Shown here: positions 9,965 to 19,047 of the stretch, one piece after another
How positions within the stretch are numbered: the stretch's first letter is position 1
Layout: each line of letters begins with the position of its first letter
NCBI GenBank assembly: GCA_902604795.1
Contig: CACKZV010000005.1
Location: 1 to 64,000, forward strand
Length of the DNA stretch: 64,000 nucleotides
Direction of reading: 5' to 3'
DNA from: an uncultured Pelagibacteraceae bacterium
Lineage (GTDB): Bacteria > Pseudomonadota > Alphaproteobacteria > Pelagibacterales > Pelagibacteraceae
Notes under the pieces: generated by a model
Seen by the model: only the letters and a program-made list of their open reading frames with translations
What the model was told of the DNA's origin: nothing
Database searches by the model: none
Position numbers and translations under genes: made by a program

Positions 9965-10884
9965 TGAGCAAAAAAATTGCTTTCATGGGCACCCCCAACA
10001 TTTCTGGGCAAATACTCAAATCATTGTATCAAAATGGTTTTGATATTGAGGTCGTTTATACTCAACCACCTGTAGCATCGAATAGAGGGCACAGATTAAA
10101 TAAGTCACCAGTTCATATAATGGCTGAAATATTAAACATTCCTGTTAGAACTCCAATTATATTAAATAATATTGAAGAAAAAAACTTTCTTCACAAACAA
10201 AATATAAGTTTAGGTATCGTTGTTGCTTACGGGCAGATTCTTACAAAAGATATCTTAGAAATTCCAAAATATGGATGGATAAATATTCATTATTCACTTT
10301 TACCAAAATTACGAGGTGCAGCTCCCATTCAAAGGGCAATTATGGATAATGAAACTTCAACAGGTATTTCTATAATGAAAATTAATGAGGGTTTAGATTC
10401 TGGTCCCGTCTGTAATCAGTATTCTATAAATATTTTAGAGAATGAAAATAGTGAGGATTTATCACAAAGACTAAGTAATTTAGCATCTGAAAAAATACTA
10501 CAAAATATTGATGATATATTTGATAATAAAGCAAATTTTAAAGAACAAGATCATAGTAAATCTACATATGCAAAAAAAATTAAAAAAGAAGAAGGAAAAA
10601 TAAATTGGGAGCACAGTAATTTAAAAATAATAGGAAAAATTAATGGTCTATATCCTAATCCAGGAGGTTGGTTTGAATTTAAAGGAGAAAGATACAAGAT
10701 ACTAAAAGCAGAAAAATCAATTTTGAGTGGAAAATCAGGATATGTCTTATCAGATAATTTTGAAATTGGTTGTGGTGAAAATTCAATAAAGATAATTGAA
10801 ATACAAAGACAAGGTAAAACAGTTCAAAAAACTAAGGAATTTCTGCGTGGTAGCCAAATTACTAAAGGCACTGATTTGAATTAA
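9964..10884 (+). CDS. fmt: Methionyl-tRNA formyltransferase
   Basis: Formylates initiator Met-tRNA using 10-formyl-THF. The 306 residues show the N-terminal Rossmann-type domain with FMGTPNISG, NIHYSLLPKLRGAAPIQ (the catalytic Asn-His segment with SLLPKxRGAAP) and an OB-like C-terminal domain. It overlaps def by one base and is followed by truA after 2 bases. Confidence 0.96.
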   Translation: MSKKIAFMGTPNISGQILKSLYQNGFDIEVVYTQPPVASNRGHRLNKSPVHIMAEILNIPVRTPIILNNIEEKNFLHKQNISLGIVVAYGQILTKDILEIPKYGWINIHYSLLPKLRGAAPIQRAIMDNETSTGISIMKINEGLDSGPVCNQYSINILENENSEDLSQRLSNLASEKILQNIDDIFDNKANFKEQDHSKSTYAKKIKKEEGKINWEHSNLKIIGKINGLYPNPGGWFEFKGERYKILKAEKSILSGKSGYVLSDNFEIGCGENSIKIIEIQRQGKTVQKTKEFLRGSQITKGTDLN

Positions 10885-10886
10885 AC

Positions 10887-11627
10887 ATGTTCAGATATCA
10901 AATTCTTATCGAATATGTCGGATCTTCTTTCATAGGTTGGCAGGTACAAACAAAAGGCAAAACTATACAAGGATTAATTCAAAAAAAAATTTCATATCTT
11001 TTAAATGAAAATATTACACTTATTGGTTCAGGAAGAACAGATACCGGTGTTCATGCAATTGAGCAATCTGCACATTTTGATGTCACTGAAAAAATCCAAA
11101 ATTTAAATAAATTTTTAAAATCAATTAATTATTTTTTAAATAAATACGAAATAGCCATTTTAAAAATAAAAAGAAAAAATATGAAATTTCATGCACGTTT
11201 TTCTGCGAAGGAAAGAATTTATAAATATGTTATATTCAACCAATTAAGTAAACCCATCCTTCAAAATAAGCGAGGATGGTTTGTTATTAAAAATCTCGAA
11301 TTACAGATAATGAAAAAAGCAGCAAAAAAGTTAATTGGAACTCATGATTTTTCAACTTTTAGAGCATCTGGATGTAATGCAAGGAGTCCAATAAGATCAA
11401 TTAAATCAGTCAAAATTAAAAAGATAAAAAACAAAATTGAATTAGAGTTTAGATCTCAATCATTTTTAAAACAACAAGTTAGATCAATGGTTGGTTGTTT
11501 AAAATATATTGGTGAAAAAAAGTGGACATTAAAAAAATTTATAAGTGTTATTAAATCAAAAAATAGAAATTTATGTGCACCGCCAGCACCGCCAGAAGGA
11601 TTATTTTTGAAAAAAGTCTTATACTAA
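10887..11627 (+). CDS. truA: tRNA pseudouridine(38-40) synthase
   Basis: Modifies positions 38-40 in tRNA anticodon arms. The 246-residue protein has the catalytic aspartate in GRTDTGVHA, the ARFSAKER segment and a C-terminal FLxxQVRSMVG motif (here FLKQQVRSMVGCL). Third gene of def-fmt-truA. Its end overlaps the convergent SET-domain gene by 4 bases. Confidence 0.95.
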   Translation: MFRYQILIEYVGSSFIGWQVQTKGKTIQGLIQKKISYLLNENITLIGSGRTDTGVHAIEQSAHFDVTEKIQNLNKFLKSINYFLNKYEIAILKIKRKNMKFHARFSAKERIYKYVIFNQLSKPILQNKRGWFVIKNLELQIMKKAAKKLIGTHDFSTFRASGCNARSPIRSIKSVKIKKIKNKIELEFRSQSFLKQQVRSMVGCLKYIGEKKWTLKKFISVIKSKNRNLCAPPAPPEGLFLKKVLY

Positions 11628-12097
11628 TTTTTCCTATTACCCATTGCAAATTTTTTATTAATTCTCCACCTTGATTCTGCTCTTACAATATAGCCACAAC
11701 AATTTTTTGACTTACATTTACAAGGAAATTGTTTGTAATCTTTGTCATAACCAAATCCATAGTCACAAGTTAATTCCTCACCTTTTTTAATATTTTTGAT
11801 AGCCTTAACCCAAATTTTAAGTCCCTTCCCATCGTAGTCACAATTATTTTCACAAGAGTGATTTATTAGACCAGCTGTATTCCATGGGAAATCCCCATCA
11901 AGATCATATCTTTTATTTATTGTAAACAAATATATTGGCTTACTGTTATCGTATTTATCAGAATTCTCAGTTTGTTTTTTTGTAATTAATTTTCCAATGT
12001 AATCTATTATTTTTTCACCTTCTTTTATATCTCTTGTGGCGTAAAGTCCTTTACCTTTTTTATCAATATCAGACTTTTTAATCTTATATAGTTTCAT
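11624..12097 (-). CDS. SET-domain protein (putative lysine methyltransferase)
   Basis: Small 157-residue SET-domain protein. Visible signatures are GLYATRDIKEGEKI (SET-N), INHSCENNC (NHSC motif) and ELTCDYGFGY (catalytic tyrosine region). A post-SET-like zinc cluster with Cys residues in CKCKSKNCCGY lies near the C-terminus. SET enzymes transfer methyl groups from SAM to protein lysines; in bacteria the substrates are usually unknown. It lies 31 bases after the start of a histone-deacetylase-family gene on the same strand, so the two may be transcribed together. Confidence 0.85.
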   Translation of the reverse strand: MKLYKIKKSDIDKKGKGLYATRDIKEGEKIIDYIGKLITKKQTENSDKYDNSKPIYLFTINKRYDLDGDFPWNTAGLINHSCENNCDYDGKGLKIWVKAIKNIKKGEELTCDYGFGYDKDYKQFPCKCKSKNCCGYIVRAESRWRINKKFAMGNRKN

Positions 12098-12128
12098 ATA
12101 TTGGTGTGTATTGATTAAAAAAATATTA

Positions 12129-13058
12129 TCAATTAAATTCTATCAACGCATCAACATGTCTTTGGGTGCTACTTTGTAGTGCTTTAAGATCATAACCACC
12201 TTCAAGAATTGAAACAACCTTACCATTACAAAAAGATTTAGAATGTTCTAAAGTCCTTTTGGTAATTTTGTAAAAATCTTCTGTACGTAATCTCATTTGT
12301 GCTAACGGGTCGTCAATATGTGCATCAAAACCCGCAGAAAATAGCAAAAATTCAGGTTTAAACTGCTTTATCTTATTTAAAACATTTTCATATGCATTTA
12401 AATATACTTCAGATGTTGTTCCAGCTTCTAGTGGAATATTCAATACATTATTAAATTTTCCATTTTCCTTATGTGAACCTGAGCCGGGGTAATAAGGGTA
12501 TTGGTGAGTAGAAACATATAATACCTTTTCATTATCATAAAAAATATTTTGAGTACCATTACCATGGTGAACATCAAAATCAATTATTGCAATTTTTTTG
12601 TATTTATACTTTTCAATTAGATAATTAGCACCAACAGCTACATTATTATAAATACAAAATCCCATAGCTTTATTTTTTTCTGCATGATGGCCCGGAGGTC
12701 TTACAGCACAAAAAGCATTTTTGAATTCTTTATTTTGTACTCCATCTATTGCTGTAATAATTGAACCAACTGCATCTTTAGTAGCATCTTTGCTACCAGG
12801 GGAAACAATTGTATCACCATCTAAAAATACTAAACCTTTTTTTGGAAAAGACTGTTTAACATGATTAATATAATCTAATGAATGGGTTTTATTTAAAAAA
12901 AATTCATCAAATTCATTTGGTTTTTTCCATGTAAGATTTTTGTTATCTACTTTTTTAAAGTTATCAATTATTGCAGTAACTCTATCAATTTTTTCTGGAT
13001 GTCCATTTCCAGTATTATGGTTTTTATAAGAATCTGAAGTGATTAGACCAGTCTTCAC
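12129..13058 (-). CDS. Histone deacetylase superfamily protein (acetylpolyamine/AcuC-like)
   Basis: Zinc-dependent deacylase of 309 residues. Catalytic features are all present: His pair HH at 124-125, zinc ligands Asp162 and His164 in DFDVHHGNGT, third ligand Asp245 in SAGFDAH, and the GGYD loop near 293. Bacterial members act on acetylated polyamines, small molecules or proteins. The start is GTG at 13058, overlapping the dapE stop (GTGA). It lies in the dapD-dapE-deacylase run, which recurs in alphaproteobacteria; the substrate cannot be told from sequence. Confidence 0.9.
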   Translation of the reverse strand: MKTGLITSDSYKNHNTGNGHPEKIDRVTAIIDNFKKVDNKNLTWKKPNEFDEFFLNKTHSLDYINHVKQSFPKKGLVFLDGDTIVSPGSKDATKDAVGSIITAIDGVQNKEFKNAFCAVRPPGHHAEKNKAMGFCIYNNVAVGANYLIEKYKYKKIAIIDFDVHHGNGTQNIFYDNEKVLYVSTHQYPYYPGSGSHKENGKFNNVLNIPLEAGTTSEVYLNAYENVLNKIKQFKPEFLLFSAGFDAHIDDPLAQMRLRTEDFYKITKRTLEHSKSFCNGKVVSILEGGYDLKALQSSTQRHVDALIEFN

Positions 13059-14212
13059 TTAAAATAATTTTCTAAAACTTTTGAATATATTAAACTCAAT
13101 TTTTTTAAATCAATTAGTGAGACAGCCTCATCAACTTTATGCATAGTTTTTCCTACTAAGCCAAATTCTAAACAAGGAGCAATTTTCCTAATGAACCTTG
13201 CATCTGATGTACCTCCAGTTGTTGAAAGTTTAGGTTTTATTTTAGTAACTTTTTTAATAACATCTTGTATCATAAATGTTGTACCGTTAGGCTTTGTAAG
13301 AAAAGCTTCACCTGAAACACTGTAATCAATTTTATATTTAGATTTAGTTTTATTACATACTTTTTTTAAAATTTTACTAATTTTTTTTTTAATGGAATTT
13401 GAAGTGTGCATATTATTAAATCTTATATTAAACGAAGCACACGCAAGACCTGGAATTATATTATCTGCAGTATTATTTATATTAATTTTTGTAATTTCAA
13501 GATTTGTCGGTTGAAAATCCTTTGTGCCTTTGTCAAATCGTAAATCTTTTAGTTCATTAAGTATTCTAACTAGAGCAGTCGAAGGGTTATTTGCTCTGTG
13601 AGGATATGCTACATGTCCTTGAATTCCTGTGACTGTTAATCGACCATTCATACTTCCTCTACGACCAATTTTAATCATTTCACCTAATTTATTCGGATTA
13701 GTTGGCTCTCCAACCAAGCAAAAATCTATTTTCTCTCTTTTCTTTTTTAAATAGTTCACAACTTTCTTGGTTCCATTAATGGCAACACCTTCCTCATCTC
13801 CAGTAATTAAAAGACTTATCGATCCTTTAAATCCTCTATTTTTTTCAACAAAAACACTTACAGCTGATACAAAAGCAGCTATAGAGCTTTTCATGTCATT
13901 TGCACCCCTTCCGATTAAATGTCCTTTTTTAATTGATGGTTTAAACGGATTTACTGTCCAATCTCTTAAATTTCCAGCAGGAACAACATCAAGATGTCCT
14001 GCATAACAAAAATTAGGACTTTTATCCCCTAATCTTGCATATAGATTTTTAACCGGTGCATTTCCTTTTTCTTTAAACTCCAGAATTTTAGTTTTAAATC
14101 CAAGTTTTTTTAATTTTTTTTCCAAAAATTTCATTATTCCCGCATCTATAGGGGTTACAGTTGGAAATCTAATTAGCTCTTTGGCTAATTGAAGTTCATT
14201 TATAATTCTCAT
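13055..14212 (-). CDS. dapE: Succinyl-diaminopimelate desuccinylase
   Basis: Lysine/meso-DAP pathway enzyme of 385 residues, M20 metallopeptidase fold. Metal-ligand motifs are visible: GHLDVVPAG, GANDMKSS and TGDEEG, with a further ligand in the GGTSDAR segment. It sits 5 bases after dapD. DapE removes the succinyl group added by DapD, so the two neighbouring genes act in sequence. Confidence 0.95.
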   Translation of the reverse strand: MRIINELQLAKELIRFPTVTPIDAGIMKFLEKKLKKLGFKTKILEFKEKGNAPVKNLYARLGDKSPNFCYAGHLDVVPAGNLRDWTVNPFKPSIKKGHLIGRGANDMKSSIAAFVSAVSVFVEKNRGFKGSISLLITGDEEGVAINGTKKVVNYLKKKREKIDFCLVGEPTNPNKLGEMIKIGRRGSMNGRLTVTGIQGHVAYPHRANNPSTALVRILNELKDLRFDKGTKDFQPTNLEITKININNTADNIIPGLACASFNIRFNNMHTSNSIKKKISKILKKVCNKTKSKYKIDYSVSGEAFLTKPNGTTFMIQDVIKKVTKIKPKLSTTGGTSDARFIRKIAPCLEFGLVGKTMHKVDEAVSLIDLKKLSLIYSKVLENYFK

Positions 14213-14217
14213 CGAAA

Positions 14218-15045
14218 CTATTCTCTCAAGAGATCGTTAATAGAAGTTTTAGATCTTGTTTTCTCATCTACTTGCTTAATTATTACAGCACAATATAGAG
14301 AGGGTGCAGCTGGGCTATTTTTATCAGGAAGTGAACCTGGAACTACAACTGAATAAGGAGGAATTTTTCCATAAGTAATTTCTCCAGTCTTCCTATTAAC
14401 AATTTTAGTAGACTGTCCTATATACATTCCCATACTCAGTACGGATCCTTCTCCTACAATTACACCTTCTACAACTTCAGACATTGCACCTAAAAAAACA
14501 TTATCTTCAATAATAGTTGGTAAAGCTTGTGCAGGTTCTAAAACTCCACCCACACCTGAACCGGCAGAGATATGACAATTTTTTCCAATTTGGCTACAGC
14601 TTCCTGCTCTTGCAAATGTATCAATCATTGTTCCTTCGTCTATGTATGCACCAATGTTAACGTAGCATGGCATTAAAACTGCATTCTTACCAACAAAACT
14701 TCCTTTTCTTACTGGTGAGTTAGGCACCATTCTAAAACCCGCTTTCTCATGATCTTCTTTTGTCCATCCTGCAGTCTTACCTTTTAGTAAATGAGCTTTA
14801 TCATACCAACTACTATATGGACCATTTAAATTCTCCATTGGATATAATCTAAAACTTAACATGATTGCTTTTTTCAAATGTTGATGAGTTATCCATTCAC
14901 CATTTATTTTTTCAGCAACTCGCGACTTTCCACTATCTAAATCATCAATAACTTGATTTATAGTATCTTTTAAGGACTGATCTGAAGCAGGATTTATTTG
15001 ATCCCTTTTTTCCCAAGCTTCATTTATTACATTTTCTATACTCAT
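14218..15045 (-). CDS. dapD: 2,3,4,5-tetrahydropyridine-2,6-dicarboxylate N-succinyltransferase
   Basis: Trimeric left-handed beta-helix acyltransferase of 275 residues. Hexapeptide repeats run through the middle ([56 protein letters not shown]), followed by [10 protein letters not shown]. Uses succinyl-CoA in the DAP pathway. Three bases separate it from the upstream HAD gene. Confidence 0.96.
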   Translation of the reverse strand: MSIENVINEAWEKRDQINPASDQSLKDTINQVIDDLDSGKSRVAEKINGEWITHQHLKKAIMLSFRLYPMENLNGPYSSWYDKAHLLKGKTAGWTKEDHEKAGFRMVPNSPVRKGSFVGKNAVLMPCYVNIGAYIDEGTMIDTFARAGSCSQIGKNCHISAGSGVGGVLEPAQALPTIIEDNVFLGAMSEVVEGVIVGEGSVLSMGMYIGQSTKIVNRKTGEITYGKIPPYSVVVPGSLPDKNSPAAPSLYCAVIIKQVDEKTRSKTSINDLLRE

Positions 15046-15048
15046 AAT

Positions 15049-15711
15049 TTAAGAGTTTTTTAATAACCTTATTTCTTTTAAAAATAAAGAGAGATTTTCT
15101 ATTTTATAGTCAATATAGTCTTTATCAGATTCTTTTTTACCCCAATATTCATTATTGATTAGCCAAACAGTAGTAGCTCCTCTTTCTTTTCCAATTGACA
15201 AGTTTTTTGCAATATCTTCGATATAAATTGTTTCTTTTGGGTCAATATCAAATTTTTTTACCATAAGATCGAATGCTTTAGCTGCAGGTTTTGGGCTATA
15301 TTCTGCATCAACAATATCAAATACATTCTCAAAGAGATCATCAATCCCCAAATGTGTAGTTATATTACTAACATGCTCACTAGAACCATTGGTAAAAACG
15401 AATTTTCTTAAATCCAATTTTTCAATTTCACCTCTCAAAACAACATCCTTTTTCATAAAAGATAGGTCAATGTCATGAACAAAATTTAAAAATTCTTTAG
15501 GAGGAATATCGTGATGTATCATTAATCCATTTAGACTTGTGTTATATTTATGAAAGTATTCAGTTTGTAATTTTTTAGCTTCGACTAAATTAATTTTTAA
15601 TTTTTCAGAAATGTATTGTGTCATTCTTTTACTTACTTGACCAAATACAGTCTCTAAATCCTGATAAAGAACACCATCACAATCAAATAAAATATTTTTT
15701 ATATTTTTCAT
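15049..15711 (-). CDS. HAD-family phosphatase, pyrimidine 5'-nucleotidase-like
   Basis: Haloacid-dehalogenase phosphatase of 220 residues. Motif I is FDCDGVLY (nucleophile Asp and acid/base Asp), motif II is FTNGS, a Lys sits in KPAAKAF and motif IV is YIEDIAKN. The length and context between argB and dapD match the alphaproteobacterial pyrimidine 5'-nucleotidase (SDT1-like) group. Substrate unproven. It overlaps the argB end by 4 bases. Confidence 0.8.
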   Translation of the reverse strand: MKNIKNILFDCDGVLYQDLETVFGQVSKRMTQYISEKLKINLVEAKKLQTEYFHKYNTSLNGLMIHHDIPPKEFLNFVHDIDLSFMKKDVVLRGEIEKLDLRKFVFTNGSSEHVSNITTHLGIDDLFENVFDIVDAEYSPKPAAKAFDLMVKKFDIDPKETIYIEDIAKNLSIGKERGATTVWLINNEYWGKKESDKDYIDYKIENLSLFLKEIRLLKNS

Positions 15712-16556
15712 TTTCTTATTAATGTGCCGGCACCTTTATCTGAGAATAATTCAAAAAGAATTGAATGTTTTTTTCTTCCATCAATAATTCCGACACCAGT
15801 AACTCCATTCATTATTGCATCTAAGCAGGTATTAATTTTAGGTATCATGCCCTCTGTTATAATTTCATTATTTATCATCTCTAAAATTTCAGATGATGTA
15901 ATTTCCTCAATGAGTTTTTTTTCTTTATCAAGCACACCTTCAACATTGGTCATTAATAATAATCTTCTACATTTCAAAGATTTAGCTATAGCACCAGCAG
16001 CTGTATCTCCGTTAATATTAAATGTTTGATTATCTCTACCTAAACCTAAAGGTGATATTATTGGAACTGAACTTACTTTTATTATATCTTTTATTATATT
16101 TATATTGATTTTACTTGGCTTTCCAACAAAACCAAGTTCCTCTGCTTCTGGAATAACTTCAATAACATTATTTTTTTTTGTGTTTATCGAGACTGCATTT
16201 GATCCTTTTTCAATTAAAGAATTAACAATATCCTCGTTAAAATCAATAAGGACATCCTCAACTATATTTATAATTTTTTCATCCGTAACCCTTAAACCTC
16301 TAATAAATTTTGATTGAATATTTGATTTTTCTAATTCTCTTTTAATTCTAGGGCCACCTCCGTGGACTATTATTATTGATAATCCTAACTTATTTAGAAT
16401 ACTTATATCTGAAATAAAATTGTTAAAAATATTTCTATCAATAAAAACGTTTCCTCCATATTTAATAACTATTAATTCATTTTTGTATTTATATATATAT
16501 TTTTTAACTTCTTTGATGGAAGGACCATCTTTTGGTACTATTTTTTCTATTTCCAT
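15708..16556 (-). CDS. argB: Acetylglutamate kinase
   Basis: Second step of arginine synthesis. The 282-residue amino-acid kinase has IKYGGN near 31-36, the HGGGP motif near 65-69 and the substrate segment FNINGDTAAGAIA. In many alphaproteobacteria the GTPase gene engB lies between yidC and argB; here only 5 bases separate argB from yidC, so engB is not in this cluster. Confidence 0.95.
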   Translation of the reverse strand: MEIEKIVPKDGPSIKEVKKYIYKYKNELIVIKYGGNVFIDRNIFNNFISDISILNKLGLSIIIVHGGGPRIKRELEKSNIQSKFIRGLRVTDEKIINIVEDVLIDFNEDIVNSLIEKGSNAVSINTKKNNVIEVIPEAEELGFVGKPSKININIIKDIIKVSSVPIISPLGLGRDNQTFNINGDTAAGAIAKSLKCRRLLLMTNVEGVLDKEKKLIEEITSSEILEMINNEIITEGMIPKINTCLDAIMNGVTGVGIIDGRKKHSILFELFSDKGAGTLIRK

Positions 16557-16561
16557 TTCTA

Positions 16562-18244
16562 TTAAACAGTTTTGACAGTCGTTCTTTTGATTATTATGTA
16601 CTGTTGTGCCATTGTTAATATGTTATTTATAGTCCAGTAAATAACTAGTCCTGCTGGGAAAGGAGCAAGAATTACAGTCAAAAATAATGGAAAGAACATA
16701 AATATTTTTGCTTGAACAGGATCGGGAGGCGTTGGATTTAGTTTTTGCTGCATCCACATTGAAACACCCATTAAGCACGGCCATACACCTATGAGTAAGA
16801 AAGAAGGAGGATCCCATGGAATTAGTCCAAATAAATTAAATATGGATGTAGGATCTCTTTCACTTAAATCTTTTATCCAACCAAAAAATGGCTGATGTCT
16901 CATCTCAATTGTTACAAATAAAACCTTATAAATTGCAAAGAAAAAAGGTATCTGTATAAAAATTGGAAGACACCCACTAATTGGATTAACTTTTTCTCTT
17001 TTGTATAATGCCATCATCTCTTGTTGAAGTTTCATTTTATCCTCTTTATGCAACTCTTTTAGTCTCGTCATTTCTGGCTGAAGAACTTTCATTTTAGCCA
17101 TGGACCTAAATGAGTAATTTGCAAGTGGAAAAAATGCTAATCTTATACAAGCAGTTATCATTATAATTGCTATTCCAAAATTGCCAGCTAGATTAAAGAA
17201 ATATTGAATTGCAAAGAATAAAGGTTTTACAATGAAGTAAAACCATCCCCAATCAATTGCTAAATCAAATTTATTAATATTTTCACTCTCAGCATATCCA
17301 TCAATAACGTTTACTTCTTTTGCAGCAATTATTACTCTAATTGAGTTGCTTTTTGTCTCGTTTGCACCAACTTCTGTTGCATTCGTTTCAATAAAATTAG
17401 CTCTAAATTTATTTTTGTAATCAAAATCAGATCTAAAACTTTTATCTTTTTCAGGGATAAGACTAGTAAGCCAATACTTATCAGTTATACCAAGCCATCC
17501 AGATTGTGCATTCTTGGAATATTTTTTTTCTTCAATATCATCATAATCTTCTTCAACTAATTGATCATCAAAAACTCCAATTAAGCCTTCATGCAAAATA
17601 TAAAAATTAGTTACATCGGGGGCTACATTTCTTATGATTTGTCCATATGGATAAAAGTTATAAGTTTTATCCGAACTATTAATTATCGTTTGTTTGATAT
17701 TAAAAAGATATTGTTTATCTAAACTTATTTCTTTTATGAATTTAATATTTTGACTGTTAGTCCAACTTAATATCACTGGGGAATTAGGTGTTAGTTTGCT
17801 ACTTCCTTCTATGCTCCAAAGAGATTTTGAGTTTGGTAAATTAATATTTTTACTAGTTGTTGCCCATCCAGTTTCTACATAATATCCATTATCAGACTGT
17901 TTAGGATTTAGCAGAATTACATTATCATCTCCATTTAAAGTATTTGTATAATTTTTAAAAGTTAAGTCGTCTATTGATGATCCAATTAATGAAATTGAGC
18001 CTTTAATTTTGTCATTTTCAAAAAGAATTCTATCATTTTCTTTTAAAGCATCAGTTCTTGATATTTTAATTGTTTCCTCATCCTGAACTAATGACGGTGC
18101 ATCCGTTGAAGAATTTTCACTAACAATATTTTTATCATTTTGAATATCTTTTTGTTCTACTACTACCGGAGCAAAGAATAAACTATAAAGAATTATTACT
18201 GCTGCACTTAAAGATATTGCGGCAATTACATTTTTTGTATCCAT
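16562..18244 (-). CDS. yidC: Membrane protein insertase YidC
   Basis: Inner-membrane insertase of 560 residues. One N-terminal membrane helix (about 7-27) is followed by a large periplasmic domain and a C-terminal conserved 60KDa_IMP core from about 340. Core features are FFPLANYSFRSMAKMK, the cytoplasmic loop, NPISGCLPIFIQIPFFFAIYKVL and the final helices ending near KTV. A substrate-contacting Arg lies in the first core helix (FRSMAK region). Part of rpmH-rnpA-yidD-yidC. Confidence 0.96.
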   Translation of the reverse strand: MDTKNVIAAISLSAAVIILYSLFFAPVVVEQKDIQNDKNIVSENSSTDAPSLVQDEETIKISRTDALKENDRILFENDKIKGSISLIGSSIDDLTFKNYTNTLNGDDNVILLNPKQSDNGYYVETGWATTSKNINLPNSKSLWSIEGSSKLTPNSPVILSWTNSQNIKFIKEISLDKQYLFNIKQTIINSSDKTYNFYPYGQIIRNVAPDVTNFYILHEGLIGVFDDQLVEEDYDDIEEKKYSKNAQSGWLGITDKYWLTSLIPEKDKSFRSDFDYKNKFRANFIETNATEVGANETKSNSIRVIIAAKEVNVIDGYAESENINKFDLAIDWGWFYFIVKPLFFAIQYFFNLAGNFGIAIIMITACIRLAFFPLANYSFRSMAKMKVLQPEMTRLKELHKEDKMKLQQEMMALYKREKVNPISGCLPIFIQIPFFFAIYKVLFVTIEMRHQPFFGWIKDLSERDPTSIFNLFGLIPWDPPSFLLIGVWPCLMGVSMWMQQKLNPTPPDPVQAKIFMFFPLFLTVILAPFPAGLVIYWTINNILTMAQQYIIIKRTTVKTV

Positions 18245-18247
18245 AAA

Positions 18248-18490
18248 TTACTTTTTCTTTTTAACTGGATCAAATCCCTCTCCACCACCCAAAATTTTTA
18301 CCGGATGGCAACTAAGTATTCTTTTAAATCCATTAATACTTCCTTTTAAAATTCCATTCTCTTTTATGTTTTCAATAAAATAATCAGAACATGTTGGAAG
18401 ATATCTACAATTATTACCTAGATATGGAGATATAAGTATTTGATAAAACCTTATAATCTTGATTATTAAAAATTTAACAAAATTAGTCAT
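18248..18490 (-). CDS. yidD: YidD membrane insertion efficiency factor
   Basis: Small 80-residue haemolytic-type DUF37 protein with the hallmark YQxLISPYLGNNCRYLPTCSDY and ILSCHP segments. It is thought to sit at the inner membrane face and aid YidC-dependent insertion. It overlaps rnpA by 4 bases and precedes yidC by 3 bases. Confidence 0.95.
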   Translation of the reverse strand: MTNFVKFLIIKIIRFYQILISPYLGNNCRYLPTCSDYFIENIKENGILKGSINGFKRILSCHPVKILGGGEGFDPVKKKK

Positions 18491-18828
18491 TTAATTTTTT
18501 TAAAGTCTTCTAGTGTTGCGTTTTTTATTGCTTCATAGGAATCTTTGCTAACAGAAATTCTTGCGATCAATAAATAACAGTAATTAAGATTAATGTTAAT
18601 TGATTTCACAGCTTCGTTCATAATATTTCTTAGTCTTCTTTTAATTTTGTTTCTTGTTACTGCATTTCCAATTTTCTTTTTGGCTACAAAACTAATATTT
18701 AATCTATTATTATTTTTATCAGAAAGTTTTTTAAAGAAAATTGTTAAGTATTTATTAGAAATTTTTTTTCCACTCAGAATAGACTTAAAATCCTCATTTT
18801 TAGAAAGGCTAACAATCTTGTTTTTCAT
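18487..18828 (-). CDS. rnpA: Ribonuclease P protein component
   Basis: Basic protein of 113 residues binding RNase P RNA for tRNA 5' maturation. The signature NAVTRNKIKRRLRN (RNR motif) is clear, and FVAKKKIGNAV precedes it. The ATG at 18828 overlaps the rpmH stop by one base (TAATG). The sequence is unusually rich in Ser/Lys/Asn, in keeping with the AT-rich genome. Confidence 0.95.
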   Translation of the reverse strand: MKNKIVSLSKNEDFKSILSGKKISNKYLTIFFKKLSDKNNNRLNISFVAKKKIGNAVTRNKIKRRLRNIMNEAVKSININLNYCYLLIARISVSKDSYEAIKNATLEDFKKIK

Positions 18829-18965
18829 TAAGCGTTTGTTAATTTTTTTCTTCCTTTGGCCCTTCTTCTTTTTAATACTTTTCTTCCACCCTTTGTCTTT
18901 TTTTTTGCTCTAAAGCCAACAGCCTTTTTTCTTTTTCTATTACTTGGTTGATATGTACGTTTCAT
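18828..18965 (-). CDS. rpmH: 50S ribosomal protein L34
   Basis: Forty-five-residue ribosomal protein translated by hand from the minus strand: it begins [14 protein letters not shown], contains [19 protein letters not shown] and ends KKLTNA before TAA at 18828-18830. The central TKGGRK is the L34 hallmark. First gene of the rpmH-rnpA-yidD-yidC run. Upstream on the minus strand there is TATAAC (-10-like) in the AT-rich divergent spacer 18966-19047. Confidence 0.95.
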   Translation of the reverse strand: MKRTYQPSNRKRKKAVGFRAKKKTKGGRKVLKRRRAKGRKKLTNA

Positions 18966-19023
18966 TGTTGTTAAATAAATGTTAAATTTCGGTAGTTATA
19001 CAAATATATATATATAAGTACAG

Positions 19024-19047
19024 TGATTTTTAATAAGTTAAAAATCA
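19024..19047. repeat. Perfect 10-bp inverted repeat next to a start codon
   Basis: TGATTTTTAA (19024-19033), a 4-base TAAG loop, then TTAAAAATCA (19038-19047). The right arm ends at the base before the ATG at 19048, so it occupies the place of a ribosome-binding site. It could be an operator for divergent rpmH and the VTT protein, or an RNA hairpin that limits translation. Function is inferred only from position. Confidence 0.55.

Noticed and set aside
18966..19047. Possible replication origin beside rpmH
   Set aside because: rpmH can lie near dnaA/oriC, but there is no dnaA gene, no cluster of DnaA boxes (TTATCCACA-like) and only an 82-base AT-rich divergent spacer.
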